From assembly GCA_037127655.1 (NCBI GenBank), contig JBAXXY010000013.1:1-33965 (forward strand): a DNA stretch of 33,965 nucleotides. Reading direction: 5' to 3'. The translations under genes and the position numbers were made by a program. Shown piece after piece: positions 18,401-26,051 of the stretch. This stretch comes from GWF2-38-69 sp037127655 (GTDB lineage: Bacteria > Verrucomicrobiota > Lentisphaeria > Victivallales > GWF2-38-69). Each line of letters opens with the position of its first letter. Position 1 is the stretch's first letter. The notes below the pieces were generated by a model. It searched no databases and had not been told where the DNA came from. It was given only the letters and a program-made list of their open reading frames with translations.

Positions 18401-19766
18401 CCCAGGGTATTTCCATATAGATATGTACGGCGGCGAACATGTAGAGATCATTGCACAGATAAATACAGATAAGGAAAAAATAGATATTGTCGCAAAAGAA
18501 AGCATCAATTTCAAATATTTTCTCGAACCTTCAGAAAATAATGTGGATCATGTTTTAACCAAAGCAATAAGGGAGTTCATTGTTAAACGCGATGATCTTA
18601 AGACCGTTATCGCAGGATATCCATGGTTTCTCGACTGGGGCAGAGATACTCTTATCTGTGCAAGAGGTTTAATTTCAGCAGGATTCATTGAAGATGTCAA
18701 AAAAATACTTTTGCAATTTGCCAAATATGAAGAGAATGGGACTTTACCAAACATAATTCATGGCGAAACTATCGGTAACAGAGATACTTCTGATGCTCAA
18801 TTGTGGTTCTTTGTCGGATGCAGTGACTACTGTAATGCAGTTGGAAACAGAGATCTGCTGAAAGAAAAAGTTGATGACAAGAAGACTCTATTCGATGTTC
18901 TTAAATCATTAGCCGATAATTATATTAAAGGCACTTCAAATGGCATAAAAGTTGACGAAGACTCAATGCTTGTCTATAGCCCTGCGCACTTCACATGGAT
19001 GGACACTAACTATCCTGCAGGCACACCAAGAGAAGGCTATCCAATTGAAATACAATCCCTCTGGTATTATGCGTTGAATTTCCTCTCGGAAATAGATGAA
19101 GAAAAGAATAACTGGGCTAAAAAGGCAGAACAGGTCAAAGCATCAATACTAAAATATTATGTGTCTGACTATTTCAATACACTAGGCCAGAAAACAGGGC
19201 GTAGATATTTATCGGATTGCCTGCACTGCAATGGATTCAAAGCCGCAGCAGAAGCAGAAGTTGACGACCACATAAGATGCAATCAGCTCTTCGCCATAAC
19301 TCTTGGGGCTCTGGATGATTTAGAACTCTCAAAAACTGTTTTAGAAACAAGTTATGACCTGCTCATACCGGGAGCAATTAGAAGTCTGGCTGATAGAAAA
19401 GTCCGTTTTAAATTGCCTATAAATGGAAATGACGGAGTAGGACTCAATGATCCTTCGACTCCTTACTGGGGGCAGTATTCAGGCAATGAAGATACAAGAA
19501 GAAAGCCTGCTTATCACAATGGCACAGCCTGGACCTGGCCGTTCCCGTCATACCCAGAAGCCTTCTATAAAGTGTATGGGAAAAGCGGGCTTAGTCATGC
19601 AATAAGCGTACTTGCTTCAGCTTCAACACTTTTTGAGAATGGATGTCTGGGGCACCTTCCTGAAGTTCTTGACGGAAATTTCCCTCACAAACAAAAAGGA
19701 TGCGATGCTCAGGCCTGGGGAGTAACAGAATTCTACCGTGTCTGGAAAATTCTACATCCGAGTTGA
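15456..19766 (+). CDS. Bifunctional (AGL-like) glycogen debranching enzyme
   Basis: The ATG at 15456 is used because AGGAGG precedes it; a TTG at 15432 is also in frame. The 1436-residue enzyme has the two-headed layout of eukaryote-type debranchers. A GH13 4-alpha-glucanotransferase domain (about residues 170-500) has nucleophile D330 in GFRCDAGY, acid/base E359 in LLEGLGG and D419 in ETHDN. A C-terminal GH133 amylo-1,6-glucosidase domain (about 1020-1430) carries PWFLDWGRDT (D1060, D1063), TSDAQLWF and AYHNGTAWTWPFPSYPEA. An N-terminal beta domain and a long middle region (about 580-1000) complete it. It would move maltosyl/maltotriosyl units and then hydrolyse the remaining branch-point glucose in glycogen, in the cytoplasm. 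No other glycogen gene is in the window. Confidence 0.9.
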   Translation: MVHLSQSPSVGDHKLYFRGDTVLFKLMLDKPIKGRAFLRTNIGRASVKRKEIISYVKSQKAISAQDWYDLPMMKVSETEFSVHLALVEVGHFEAMSLFIPENEIEPVWPGTENVSINVEPAEYCCANSIYCAFPRQFGPNKNFPFSQQIDGFSIEEMTKYDKEGFTIIPPSGTFRDLIKELDFIIENLSCRIIHILPINPTPTVYARMGRYGSPYASLDFTDIDPSLAQFDKKATPLDQFIELVDAIHKRNAKLIIDVAINHVGWAAKLHEEHPEWLLKESDGTIVSPGAWGVTWGDLTELNHKHPELWEYLAEMFLIWASRGVDGFRCDAGYMIPFEAWDYIIAKVRNEFPDIIFLLEGLGGDPKITLNLLNKANMNWAYSELFQNYSRQQIEEYITNTSHRTSLRDGIMFHYAETHDNKRLADTSNIYARMRTGLCALLSDNGGFGFTNGVEWYAKEKIDVHEACALNWGSKENQIDFIRRLNAILISHKAFYREAQIKFIDSRKDKILMFIRSCEENKNKLLVIINLDCDNQISIDLNSYDLNELGGDFLFDLISETTLGSNAIIKLKPGAVFCFCINQEDYSKVKESEMRNILVPDRIELQRARASVLDILRWKNGTIVVSGLDLENIEKKFLKDPEEFCKSLFAKNEPVPIIRWTWPNDVSRSLIVPPNNLVLITAKHRFRFTLKNEKKVLLYRGSLRNSKGEYFFIIIPPKIKLTDHKTHKFSISIYGQGKTIRDSSEIIYLLPDVPTLKTNLFNREIRNKSGTFLDCNARGGMAHIAIEWGKINSKYEALIAANLNEDVPVDRHIMFTRCRVWMLHQGRSVELKTDNLEKFILNVDGGGTWTFHVPVGNGQYVDLSIAVVMHNGKNSTSLNFYRHPDNKLDYLVSDDSQIYMVIRPDIEDRSFHGNTRLDEILLSKWEKSITCSSKGFLFKPDENRELELLATKGTFKRSTECKYSIEHEIEKDRGMESTSDLFSPGYFHIDMYGGEHVEIIAQINTDKEKIDIVAKESINFKYFLEPSENNVDHVLTKAIREFIVKRDDLKTVIAGYPWFLDWGRDTLICARGLISAGFIEDVKKILLQFAKYEENGTLPNIIHGETIGNRDTSDAQLWFFVGCSDYCNAVGNRDLLKEKVDDKKTLFDVLKSLADNYIKGTSNGIKVDEDSMLVYSPAHFTWMDTNYPAGTPREGYPIEIQSLWYYALNFLSEIDEEKNNWAKKAEQVKASILKYYVSDYFNTLGQKTGRRYLSDCLHCNGFKAAAEAEVDDHIRCNQLFAITLGALDDLELSKTVLETSYDLLIPGAIRSLADRKVRFKLPINGNDGVGLNDPSTPYWGQYSGNEDTRRKPAYHNGTAWTWPFPSYPEAFYKVYGKSGLSHAISVLASASTLFENGCLGHLPEVLDGNFPHKQKGCDAQAWGVTEFYRVWKILHPS

Positions 19767-19777
19767 TTCAATATTTT

Positions 19778-20236
19778 ATGAATATTTTATTTGTTTGCAC
19801 AGGAAACACTTGTAGAAGTCCTATGGCAGAGGGATTTTTTAGGCATCTGTGCAAAGTAAATAATCCTAAAAAACTCATCAATATTCAGTCCGCAGGAACA
19901 GGAGCAGCCGACGGCTGCGGAGCATCAGAAAATGCCATTAAAGTTTTGGACGAACTTGGTATTAACCTAAGAAACCATAGAAGCCAGAAACTAACCTCAA
20001 CGCTTCTTGAATGGTCTGACTTAGCTATAGCTATGACCCAAAACCATTTTTCTAATATACGAAATCTTGCCTTACAAATCGAAAAGAAACCTGAGATAAA
20101 ACTCTTAAGCGAATTCTCAGATAAGTCATTGGGAATATCAGACCCCTTCGGTGGAAATTTAGAAATTTACAAAGACTGTTTTTGTGAAATGAAAAAACAT
20201 TTGTGTAATTTGTATGCTAGAATTGAGAAGAATTAA
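19778..20236 (+). CDS. Low-molecular-weight phosphatase, YwlE-like (probable protein-arginine phosphatase)
   Basis: The ATG at 19778 gives the family's normal N-terminus, MNILFVCTGNTCRSPMAEG; a start at 19700 would overlap the previous gene. The 152-residue protein has the phosphatase loop C7-x5-R13-S14 and the general-acid motif SDPFGG near residue 126. T11 in the loop matches YwlE-type enzymes, in which this threonine selects phospho-arginine over phospho-tyrosine. Classical LMW tyrosine phosphatases have a bulkier residue there. The order YwlE-like, RpiB, GlyA also recalls the ywlE-ywlF-ywlG-glyA cluster of Bacillus. The phospho-arginine activity is inferred from T11 and context; no arginine kinase (McsB) is in the window. 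Confidence 0.85.
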   Translation: MNILFVCTGNTCRSPMAEGFFRHLCKVNNPKKLINIQSAGTGAADGCGASENAIKVLDELGINLRNHRSQKLTSTLLEWSDLAIAMTQNHFSNIRNLALQIEKKPEIKLLSEFSDKSLGISDPFGGNLEIYKDCFCEMKKHLCNLYARIEKN

Positions 20237-20278
20237 CTGAACGATATCTAAATTTATCAAAATAAGGAGCCTTTGGTT

Positions 20279-21997
20279 ATGAAAAAGATTGAAGACCATT
20301 TCAGCAAAAATATGGAAATTCTCATATCTACCGACCACGGCGGGCTTGAGATGAAGAATTTCCTGGCAAAAAAATTGCAGGAGGCAGGTTACAAAGTTAA
20401 TGACATTGGCCCAAAATCCTTTGACCCTGCTGATGATTACTGCGATTACGCTTCAAAATTGGCTGAAAAAATTTCAAAAGGCGAAAATGAATGTGGCATT
20501 CTTATTTGCAGAAGCGGAGTAGGGATGACAATCAACGCCAATAGATTTAACTATGTCAGAGCTGCGCTGGTTTTAAATGAAGGTTTTGCCAAAGCCTGCA
20601 GAGAGCATAACTGCGCTAATTTACTTGTACTTCCCGCTGACTATATTGACCTTGAAAAAGCTCTTTTATTGGCAAAGCTCTGGCTCACTACTCCTTTCAC
20701 TAATGAAGCCCGACATGTAAGAAGACTAGAGAAAATTGAAAAAAATTCCTATGACGAAATTGCCGCAATTAGAAATGTGGACCCTGAAATAGCCAAATGT
20801 ATTGATGAGGAAAATGAAAGACAATCAGATGGGCTTGAACTCATCGCGTCTGAAAATTTCGCAAGCACAGCAGTCAGAGCGGCACAGGGAAGCGTTCTTA
20901 CCAATAAATACGCTGAAGGATATCCTGCAAAGAGATATTACAGCGGCTGTGAGTTTGTTGACAAAGCTGAGTCTCTTGCAATTGAAAGAGCATGCAAACT
21001 TTTCGGAGCAGAGGCAGCAAATGTTCAGCCTCACTCTGGAAGTCAGGCAAATATGGCAGCCTATTACACACTTGTTAATCCCGGAGATACAGTTCTTTCC
21101 ATGGATCTCGCACATGGAGGGCATTTGACTCATGGGCACCCTCTCAATTTCAGCGGAATGTTCTACAAAATAGTTCCTTATGGAGTTTCAAAAGATACTG
21201 AAACTATTAATTACGACAATGTCGAGGCTCTAGCTCTTGAGCACAAACCTAAAATGATTATCGTCGGAGCAAGCGCTTACCCGAGAATCCTTGACTTCCC
21301 GAGAATGCGCCAGATAGCAGACAAAGTCGGAGCAAAACTCTTTGTTGACATGGCTCACATAGCAGGTCTTGTCGCTGCAGGATTACATCCAAGCCCAGTT
21401 CCTTATGCCGATATTGTTACATCAACGACGCATAAATCCCTCAGAGGCCCTCGCGGCGGATTGATTCTCTGCAAAGAAAAATATATCAAAGATGTTAATT
21501 CCAAGGTGTTTCCTGGAATGCAAGGCGGACCTCTTATGCATGTAATTGCTGCAAAAGCTGTCTGTTTTCATGAAGCTATGTCTTCCGAATTCAAGAATTA
21601 TCAGAAACAGATTGTAACAAATGCCAAGAGACTAGCCAAAGAACTTACTGACTGCGGTTTCAGAATCGTGTCAGGCGGCACAGATAATCACCTCATGCTC
21701 GTTGATTTGCGCCCAAAAAAAGCTACAGGCAAAGCTGTAGGCATTGCCCTTGATAAGGCAGGCATAACAGTCAATAAAAATATGATTCCTTTCGACCCGG
21801 AAAAACCATTCGTTACAAGCGGAATAAGAATCGGAACCCCTGCCATTACCACAAGAGGTCTTAAAGAAGAAGATATGGTTCTTATAGCTAAATGGATAAA
21901 TAGAGCTGTGGAGCACATGGATGACGATGCAGAGCTTGCAAAGATCTCGGTAGAAGTCAAAAAATTCATGATAAAATATCCAATGCCGACTTTCTAA
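20279..21997 (+). CDS. glyA: Fused ribose-5-phosphate isomerase B / serine hydroxymethyltransferase
   Basis: The ATG at 20279 is preceded by AGGAG (20265-20269). The 572-residue protein joins two enzymes in one frame. Residues 10-150 are RpiB-like: STDHGGLEMK, GILICRSGVGM with C77, and REHNCANLLVLPA. RpiB interconverts ribose-5-phosphate and ribulose-5-phosphate. Residues about 160-572 are a complete GlyA: LIASENFAS, NKYAEGYPAKRYYSGC and STTHKSLRGPRGG with PLP-lysine K386. GlyA makes glycine and 5,10-methylene-THF from serine. The RpiB part has RSGVGMTINANR where the family usually has CGTGxGMSIAANK, so isomerase activity should not be taken for granted. The gene ends at a strong terminator. 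No frameshift separates the parts. Confidence 0.93.
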   Translation: MKKIEDHFSKNMEILISTDHGGLEMKNFLAKKLQEAGYKVNDIGPKSFDPADDYCDYASKLAEKISKGENECGILICRSGVGMTINANRFNYVRAALVLNEGFAKACREHNCANLLVLPADYIDLEKALLLAKLWLTTPFTNEARHVRRLEKIEKNSYDEIAAIRNVDPEIAKCIDEENERQSDGLELIASENFASTAVRAAQGSVLTNKYAEGYPAKRYYSGCEFVDKAESLAIERACKLFGAEAANVQPHSGSQANMAAYYTLVNPGDTVLSMDLAHGGHLTHGHPLNFSGMFYKIVPYGVSKDTETINYDNVEALALEHKPKMIIVGASAYPRILDFPRMRQIADKVGAKLFVDMAHIAGLVAAGLHPSPVPYADIVTSTTHKSLRGPRGGLILCKEKYIKDVNSKVFPGMQGGPLMHVIAAKAVCFHEAMSSEFKNYQKQIVTNAKRLAKELTDCGFRIVSGGTDNHLMLVDLRPKKATGKAVGIALDKAGITVNKNMIPFDPEKPFVTSGIRIGTPAITTRGLKEEDMVLIAKWINRAVEHMDDDAELAKISVEVKKFMIKYPMPTF

Positions 21998-22020
21998 TAA
22001 ATTTGCCTAATTCAATCATC

Positions 22021-22049
22021 AGGGTGTATCTTCGGATATACCCTTTTTT
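22021..22049 (+). terminator. Intrinsic terminator with UUCG tetraloop after rpiB-glyA
   Basis: AGGGTGTATC (22021-22030) pairs with GATATACCCT (22035-22044) over 10 bp, with one G-U pair, closing a TTCG loop (22031-22034). A T run follows (22044-22049). It lies 24 bp after the glyA stop. Confidence 0.9.
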
Positions 22050-22076
22050 ATTATCAATGAAAACAGATTTGATTCA

Positions 22077-23282
22077 ATGGAAAATTTCTACGATGTTATA
22101 ATTATCGGAGCCGGACCATCGGGCGCAGCAGCTGCTATTTCTCTGGGCAGAAACTCTAATAATCTCAGAATACTTCTTGTCGATAAAGCAATTTTCCCCA
22201 GAGATAAAGTTTGTGGCGACGGTTTGACCGGCGACTCTATAAGATGCTTGAAAGAACTTGGAATTTGGGACAAAATCAAAGAGCAAGGTCATTCAATGGA
22301 TAGAGTCGAACTCTATCCGTTTCAAAGCGACAACTACATTAATCTTGAAGCCAATGTCGTAACCATTCCAAGAAAATGCTTTGATTTGCTGCTATTTAAT
22401 GAAGCCTTAAAAAATGATAAAATTTCATTTAAAAATGCTGCTTTTTATGGAGAAATACGAGAAAAGAAAGGCGCATATCAAACATCCTTTATAGACTCAA
22501 TCTCGGGCAATAGAATCATAATAGATTCTAACTTTGTCATAATAGCCACCGGCTGCCAGGCGGATAAACATCTTTATTCAATGAGAACTATTCCTTATAC
22601 CCAGCCCGATGCAGTGCTAATAAGAGGATATTATCGCGCAGAATGGGATTTACATAACCCAATAGCTGTTTTTCTAAACTTTTCAAAGAAGGGGTATTTC
22701 TGGGCGTTTCCAATGGGCGATAATTTGTTCAATGTGGGATGTGGCTTTAAAAGCACTCCGAAAGCTAAAGCCGACCTAAAATTTATTCTTAACGAAAATA
22801 TCGCTAAATTGAATTCTAAATATCATACAGAGGGTGTCTGGCAAACCGATCCAAAAGGCGCCTTCATCAGAAGCGGATTAAAAAACTATAAAAAATTCTC
22901 TTATAGCAATATTCTTTTTGTAGGAGAAACTATTGCCTCAACTTACCCATACACTGGAGAGGGAATAGGAAAAGCCCTTGAAACTGGCATCTTGGCATCA
23001 TTAAGCATCCAGGATGCGCTAAATAAAAAAGGCAGAAAAGCAGCTTTTTATTACAATAAATCTATTGCCAAAATAATTATTCCAATGTACAAACCGTATC
23101 GTATGGCCGAACACATTTTTGTCCATAGATATATCTCAAGCTTTTGTTTCAAGCTCCTTTATAAAAGTAAAATAGCTCAGCTTTTTGTCTCCAATGTTTT
23201 AACCGAAAAAGTTGTTCCATCGTCATTTTATATAATTAGAGGAATATTGAAGCTGACATTCAAACGATTCAATCGTAAATGA
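22077..23282 (+). CDS. FAD-dependent oxidoreductase, geranylgeranyl reductase family
   Basis: The 401-residue flavoprotein has an N-terminal Rossmann motif GAGPSGAAAA (residues 11-20). KVCGDGL (44-50), typical of geranylgeranyl reductase-like monooxygenases, follows, along with the second FAD motif FVGETIASTYPYTGEGIG at about residue 281. Such enzymes reduce or hydroxylate isoprenoid, quinone or lipid chains; the substrate cannot be told. The start lies only 27 bp after the glyA terminator and has no clear Shine-Dalgarno sequence, so its promoter must overlap the terminator or lie within glyA. It overlaps the downstream transporter by 4 bp (ATGA), which suggests linked function. Confidence 0.85.
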   Translation: MENFYDVIIIGAGPSGAAAAISLGRNSNNLRILLVDKAIFPRDKVCGDGLTGDSIRCLKELGIWDKIKEQGHSMDRVELYPFQSDNYINLEANVVTIPRKCFDLLLFNEALKNDKISFKNAAFYGEIREKKGAYQTSFIDSISGNRIIIDSNFVIIATGCQADKHLYSMRTIPYTQPDAVLIRGYYRAEWDLHNPIAVFLNFSKKGYFWAFPMGDNLFNVGCGFKSTPKAKADLKFILNENIAKLNSKYHTEGVWQTDPKGAFIRSGLKNYKKFSYSNILFVGETIASTYPYTGEGIGKALETGILASLSIQDALNKKGRKAAFYYNKSIAKIIIPMYKPYRMAEHIFVHRYISSFCFKLLYKSKIAQLFVSNVLTEKVVPSSFYIIRGILKLTFKRFNRK

Positions 23283-24508
23283 AAATTCAAAAATCTACCT
23301 TTCTTGCCTCAGTTGGTTCTGGGCTGGAATATTATGACTTTACCATTTATGCCCTTCTTATTTCATACATAAGCCATAATTTTTTCCCGGCTGAGGACAA
23401 ATTTGTTTCGCTCATAAGCTCATATCTTATTTTTGCACTTGGCTATGTAGTTAGACCTATTGGCGGGATTATATTCGGAATTCTTGGCGACAAATTTGGA
23501 CGCAAGAAAATTCTCGTCATCGTTATGTTTTATATGGCTATTACTACAATGCTTATGGGTGTGCTACCTACTTTTCATGACAAGATAGGCGGCATAATCT
23601 GCACAGTAGCTTTTGTCTTGTGCCGTCTATTCCAAGGCATTTTATTCGGAGCTGAACTTCCTTGCTCTCTGACATTTATATCAGAACATACAGGCAACAA
23701 CTACAAAGGACTTAATTGTGCCATAATGACTTCATTTATCACAATAGGTGTATTGTTCGGCAATGTTGTGATATTTTCGCTTACTTCAATGTTCTCAAAT
23801 CAAGAGATGATGATCTGGGGTTGGCGTATTCCATTTTTTCTTGGAGGATTACTCGCTCTTGCGGCATATTATCTTAGAAAAAATACGCTCGAAACTCCCT
23901 CCTATATTTCCAGAAAAGAAAAATGTCTAAGCTTCAATTACTTCGTATTTGCAAAAGGCGTTTTAAGCGGCATTGGGATTCTGATTCTCCCCTCAATTTT
24001 GATTCTTTGCTACCTGATTCTCCCCTCAATTTTTATATCAGTATATAACTGCAAAGCATCCGATGTCTTTATGGCAAGTTTTCTTGGCTATGTTGCTTCT
24101 ATAATTTTTGTTCCGATTTTCGGGGTTTTAGGAGATAGAATAGGACGAAAAAACATTTACAGAATTGCTCTTTTATTAATCTTGCTTTTAAGCTACCCTG
24201 CAATGATTTACCAGGATATAATTACTTTGTGGGGGCTGATATTTTTTATGGTTATTTACCAGATAATCATATCCGTTATGGCAGGCTCTTATTATCCCAT
24301 GCTAGCTGAAAACTTTCCAACAGAAGTTAGATATACAGGCGTAGCCGCTGCTTACAATATATCTATGCTTATCGCCTCATTTTTCCCTGTTTTAGCTGCT
24401 GCATCGATGAGGCATTCACATAACTTCAGCACAATTTATGTGTGCGTACTAGGTCTAAGTATAATTGCTCTAATGGCAAGCTGTTTCGTCAAAAAGTTCG
24501 AAAACTAA
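23279..24508 (+). CDS. MFS transporter, metabolite:H+ symporter (ProP-like) family
   Basis: The 409-residue membrane protein has about twelve helices. It opens with GSGLEYYDFTIYA, the ProP/MHS-type N-terminus. MFS motif A appears in the first half as GDKFGRKKI and again in the second half as GDRIGRKN. Family members import organic acids, betaines or amino acids with protons; the substrate is unknown here. It is coupled to the flavoprotein by an ATGA overlap. A 20-bp direct repeat near the middle adds residues to one helix (separate entry). It converges on the tubulin-like gene with a gap of only 1 bp. Confidence 0.87.
   Translation: MKIQKSTFLASVGSGLEYYDFTIYALLISYISHNFFPAEDKFVSLISSYLIFALGYVVRPIGGIIFGILGDKFGRKKILVIVMFYMAITTMLMGVLPTFHDKIGGIICTVAFVLCRLFQGILFGAELPCSLTFISEHTGNNYKGLNCAIMTSFITIGVLFGNVVIFSLTSMFSNQEMMIWGWRIPFFLGGLLALAAYYLRKNTLETPSYISRKEKCLSFNYFVFAKGVLSGIGILILPSILILCYLILPSIFISVYNCKASDVFMASFLGYVASIIFVPIFGVLGDRIGRKNIYRIALLLILLLSYPAMIYQDIITLWGLIFFMVIYQIIISVMAGSYYPMLAENFPTEVRYTGVAAAYNISMLIASFFPVLAAASMRHSHNFSTIYVCVLGLSIIALMASCFVKKFEN
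23981..24033 (+). repeat. In-frame direct repeat inside the MFS gene
   Basis: The 20-mer CTGATTCTCCCCTCAATTTT occurs at 23981-24000 and again at 24014-24033. The 33-bp offset keeps the frame. It encodes LILPSI twice, eleven residues apart, in a hydrophobic segment, so one membrane helix may be lengthened by about three turns. Confidence 0.8.
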
Positions 24509-24509
24509 A

Positions 24510-25613
24510 TTAAAGCTTTCCAACTCTTTTCAGGAAGCCTAGAACATCGCCTGCATTATTGCCATTCTCTTCTACCATTCTTCTTGCTTCATTCATCTTG
24601 TCTAATTTGTGGCTCTGCAGTACAACATGCTGGTCAAGTGATTTCTTTATTCTGTTTCTCGTGTACTGATCAGAAACCTTCTTGAAGTCTTCGACAAGTT
24701 CTCTTGGTTTCCTTGAATATAGAAGTGACACTGTAATCTGAGGTTCTTTGAGTTCAGGATTGTGAACTATGCCATACATAGGAGTTACATTGTCAACTGA
24801 AAAATAATCCAGAATATCATAGAATTTAGAAATTTTATCAGCAGTTGGCAATTCTATCAAGAACATTGCTTCAATAGTTCTTTCAGGGAAGAGAATAAGC
24901 GAATTGAAATTAGCCTTAAGTTGTTCTTCAAATGGCTGGTCTGGATTCCAGTTAAACTGAGTAAAATGATTGAAATATGGCTTGGACTTGTAGAGATCAA
25001 AATCTTCAAAATCAATGTGTCCATCAAGAAGTTTATACATTTCACCCTTAACAGGTATAGCCAAAAATGAATTTAATGAATCTGCGATCATTTTATTGAA
25101 GCTGTGTTCAGGTATCCTTCCTTCAAATTTTAGTTTATTAGAAAAAAGAACAATGTTTCCTGTATTTCCGCTGTCTATCGCCGATGAAACAGGTCCGCCA
25201 AGAAATTCGATTGTATTTTCAACATATTCATACGATTCACGGTTTAGATAAGGAAGAATCAGACACAACATTGTTTTGTCTTCGAGTTTTACAGCCTCCT
25301 CAAGCTTCGAAAGATGATAAAGAATTTCTGTGCTTATTCCATTCCCTGTTCCACCTCCTGTTGAGGTAAAAAGAATATTTCCTTTAATAAGCTGCTTTAA
25401 CTTTTCAGATATAGATGTAAACGCTTCTTTTCCAATTTTAGGATTCTTTCCTGACCCTCTCAGTTGTCCTCTTGCGGAATGAGTTACAGCCAAAATCTTC
25501 TGTTTGGCATCGACTTTTGATAACTCGAGTTCTGAAACATTAACTATTGCGCATTCTGCATCAGATGAAATTGAAGCCAGCTTACTTCCGGCTCCACCAA
25601 TACCTATATTCAT
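24510..25613 (-). CDS. TubZ-like tubulin/FtsZ-superfamily GTPase
   Basis: The 367-residue protein has the tubulin-fold landmarks. GIGGAGS (residues 4-10) is the T1 loop. RGQLRGSGKNPKIGKEAF (49-65) is the T3 region. TGGGTGNG (85-92) is the T4 GTP signature. The T7-like catalytic loop is DGHIDFEDFD (197-206), with D201 and D204. The H-x-D form of T7 and the RNPxxG-EAF context look closer to plasmid TubZ than to FtsZ, which has NxDFAD. It would polymerise with GTP into filaments. It is shorter than plasmid TubZ and lacks a long basic tail. A strong Shine-Dalgarno (GGAGGGG) lies inside the 3' end of the upstream gene, which it overlaps by 4 bp. FtsZ-like membrane-remodelling proteins are the alternative. 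Confidence 0.78.
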   Translation of the reverse strand: MNIGIGGAGSKLASISSDAECAIVNVSELELSKVDAKQKILAVTHSARGQLRGSGKNPKIGKEAFTSISEKLKQLIKGNILFTSTGGGTGNGISTEILYHLSKLEEAVKLEDKTMLCLILPYLNRESYEYVENTIEFLGGPVSSAIDSGNTGNIVLFSNKLKFEGRIPEHSFNKMIADSLNSFLAIPVKGEMYKLLDGHIDFEDFDLYKSKPYFNHFTQFNWNPDQPFEEQLKANFNSLILFPERTIEAMFLIELPTADKISKFYDILDYFSVDNVTPMYGIVHNPELKEPQITVSLLYSRKPRELVEDFKKVSDQYTRNRIKKSLDQHVVLQSHKLDKMNEARRMVEENGNNAGDVLGFLKRVGKL

Positions 25614-25939
25614 TTTGACCCCTCCAAAAACAAGGATTTTTTAGGTTTATAATTTGTATTAGAAATCAAGTATTCTAGCGCCTTTGCGCCGTGCTTTGTT
25701 ATATAGAGATTTTTCCTGTTTCCATCTCCCGAAATCCCTACAAAGCATAAAGAGTATAAAGAATCAACAAAGCTTACGGCGCTCTGCTTTGTTCTCGTTG
25801 CTCCAATATACTTAAGATCATCAAAAACATTTGTAATGTTGTATTTGATACCTTTTTCTTCAGCTTTGGCAGTCCAATAGAGAACAAAAAAATGTGGCTC
25901 TTTTAATAAAGATGCCTGCTCTTCAAATAAATCATTCAT
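25610..25939 (-). CDS. TubR-like winged-helix DNA-binding protein
   Basis: The 109-residue protein reads as helices followed by a winged helix. TRTKQSAVSFVDSLYSLCFVG (about 50-70) would be the recognition region. A charged wing, GDGNRKNLYITKHGAKALEYL, ends in the last helix. Size, fold and the FVDSLYSLCFVG...LYITKHG pattern resemble TubR, the centromere-binding adaptor of TubZRC partition systems. Generic MarR/ArsR-type regulators share the fold. It is the first gene of the operon, overlapping the TubZ-like gene by ATGA. Upstream lie a good promoter and a 23-bp palindrome, the expected places for autoregulation and centromere binding. No strong Shine-Dalgarno precedes its start. Confidence 0.65.
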   Translation of the reverse strand: MNDLFEEQASLLKEPHFFVLYWTAKAEEKGIKYNITNVFDDLKYIGATRTKQSAVSFVDSLYSLCFVGISGDGNRKNLYITKHGAKALEYLISNTNYKPKKSLFLEGSK

Positions 25940-25990
25940 TTTTTATGTTGCCTAACTTGGTTAAATATCTGCTATTGGCACTTTTCTAAA

Positions 25991-26018
25991 ACTATAGTCA
26001 ATACTTTTTATTTGTCAA
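25991..26018 (-). promoter_or_regulatory. Promoter of the tubRZ-like operon
   Basis: On the minus strand, -35 TTGACA (26013-26018) and -10 TATAGT (25991-25996) are separated by 16 bp, a near-consensus sigma-70-type promoter. Transcription would start near 25984, about 45 bp before the winged-helix gene. The operator half-site AAACTATA (25989-25996) covers the -10 box, so a protein bound there would block it. Confidence 0.65.
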
Positions 26019-26051
26019 TAGAGTCAACTTAAATAGACTAGATTAACATAT

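Noticed and set aside
20237..20278. Possible glycine or THF riboswitch before the glyA fusion
   Set aside because: The spacer is only 42 bp and holds little more than the ribosome binding site.
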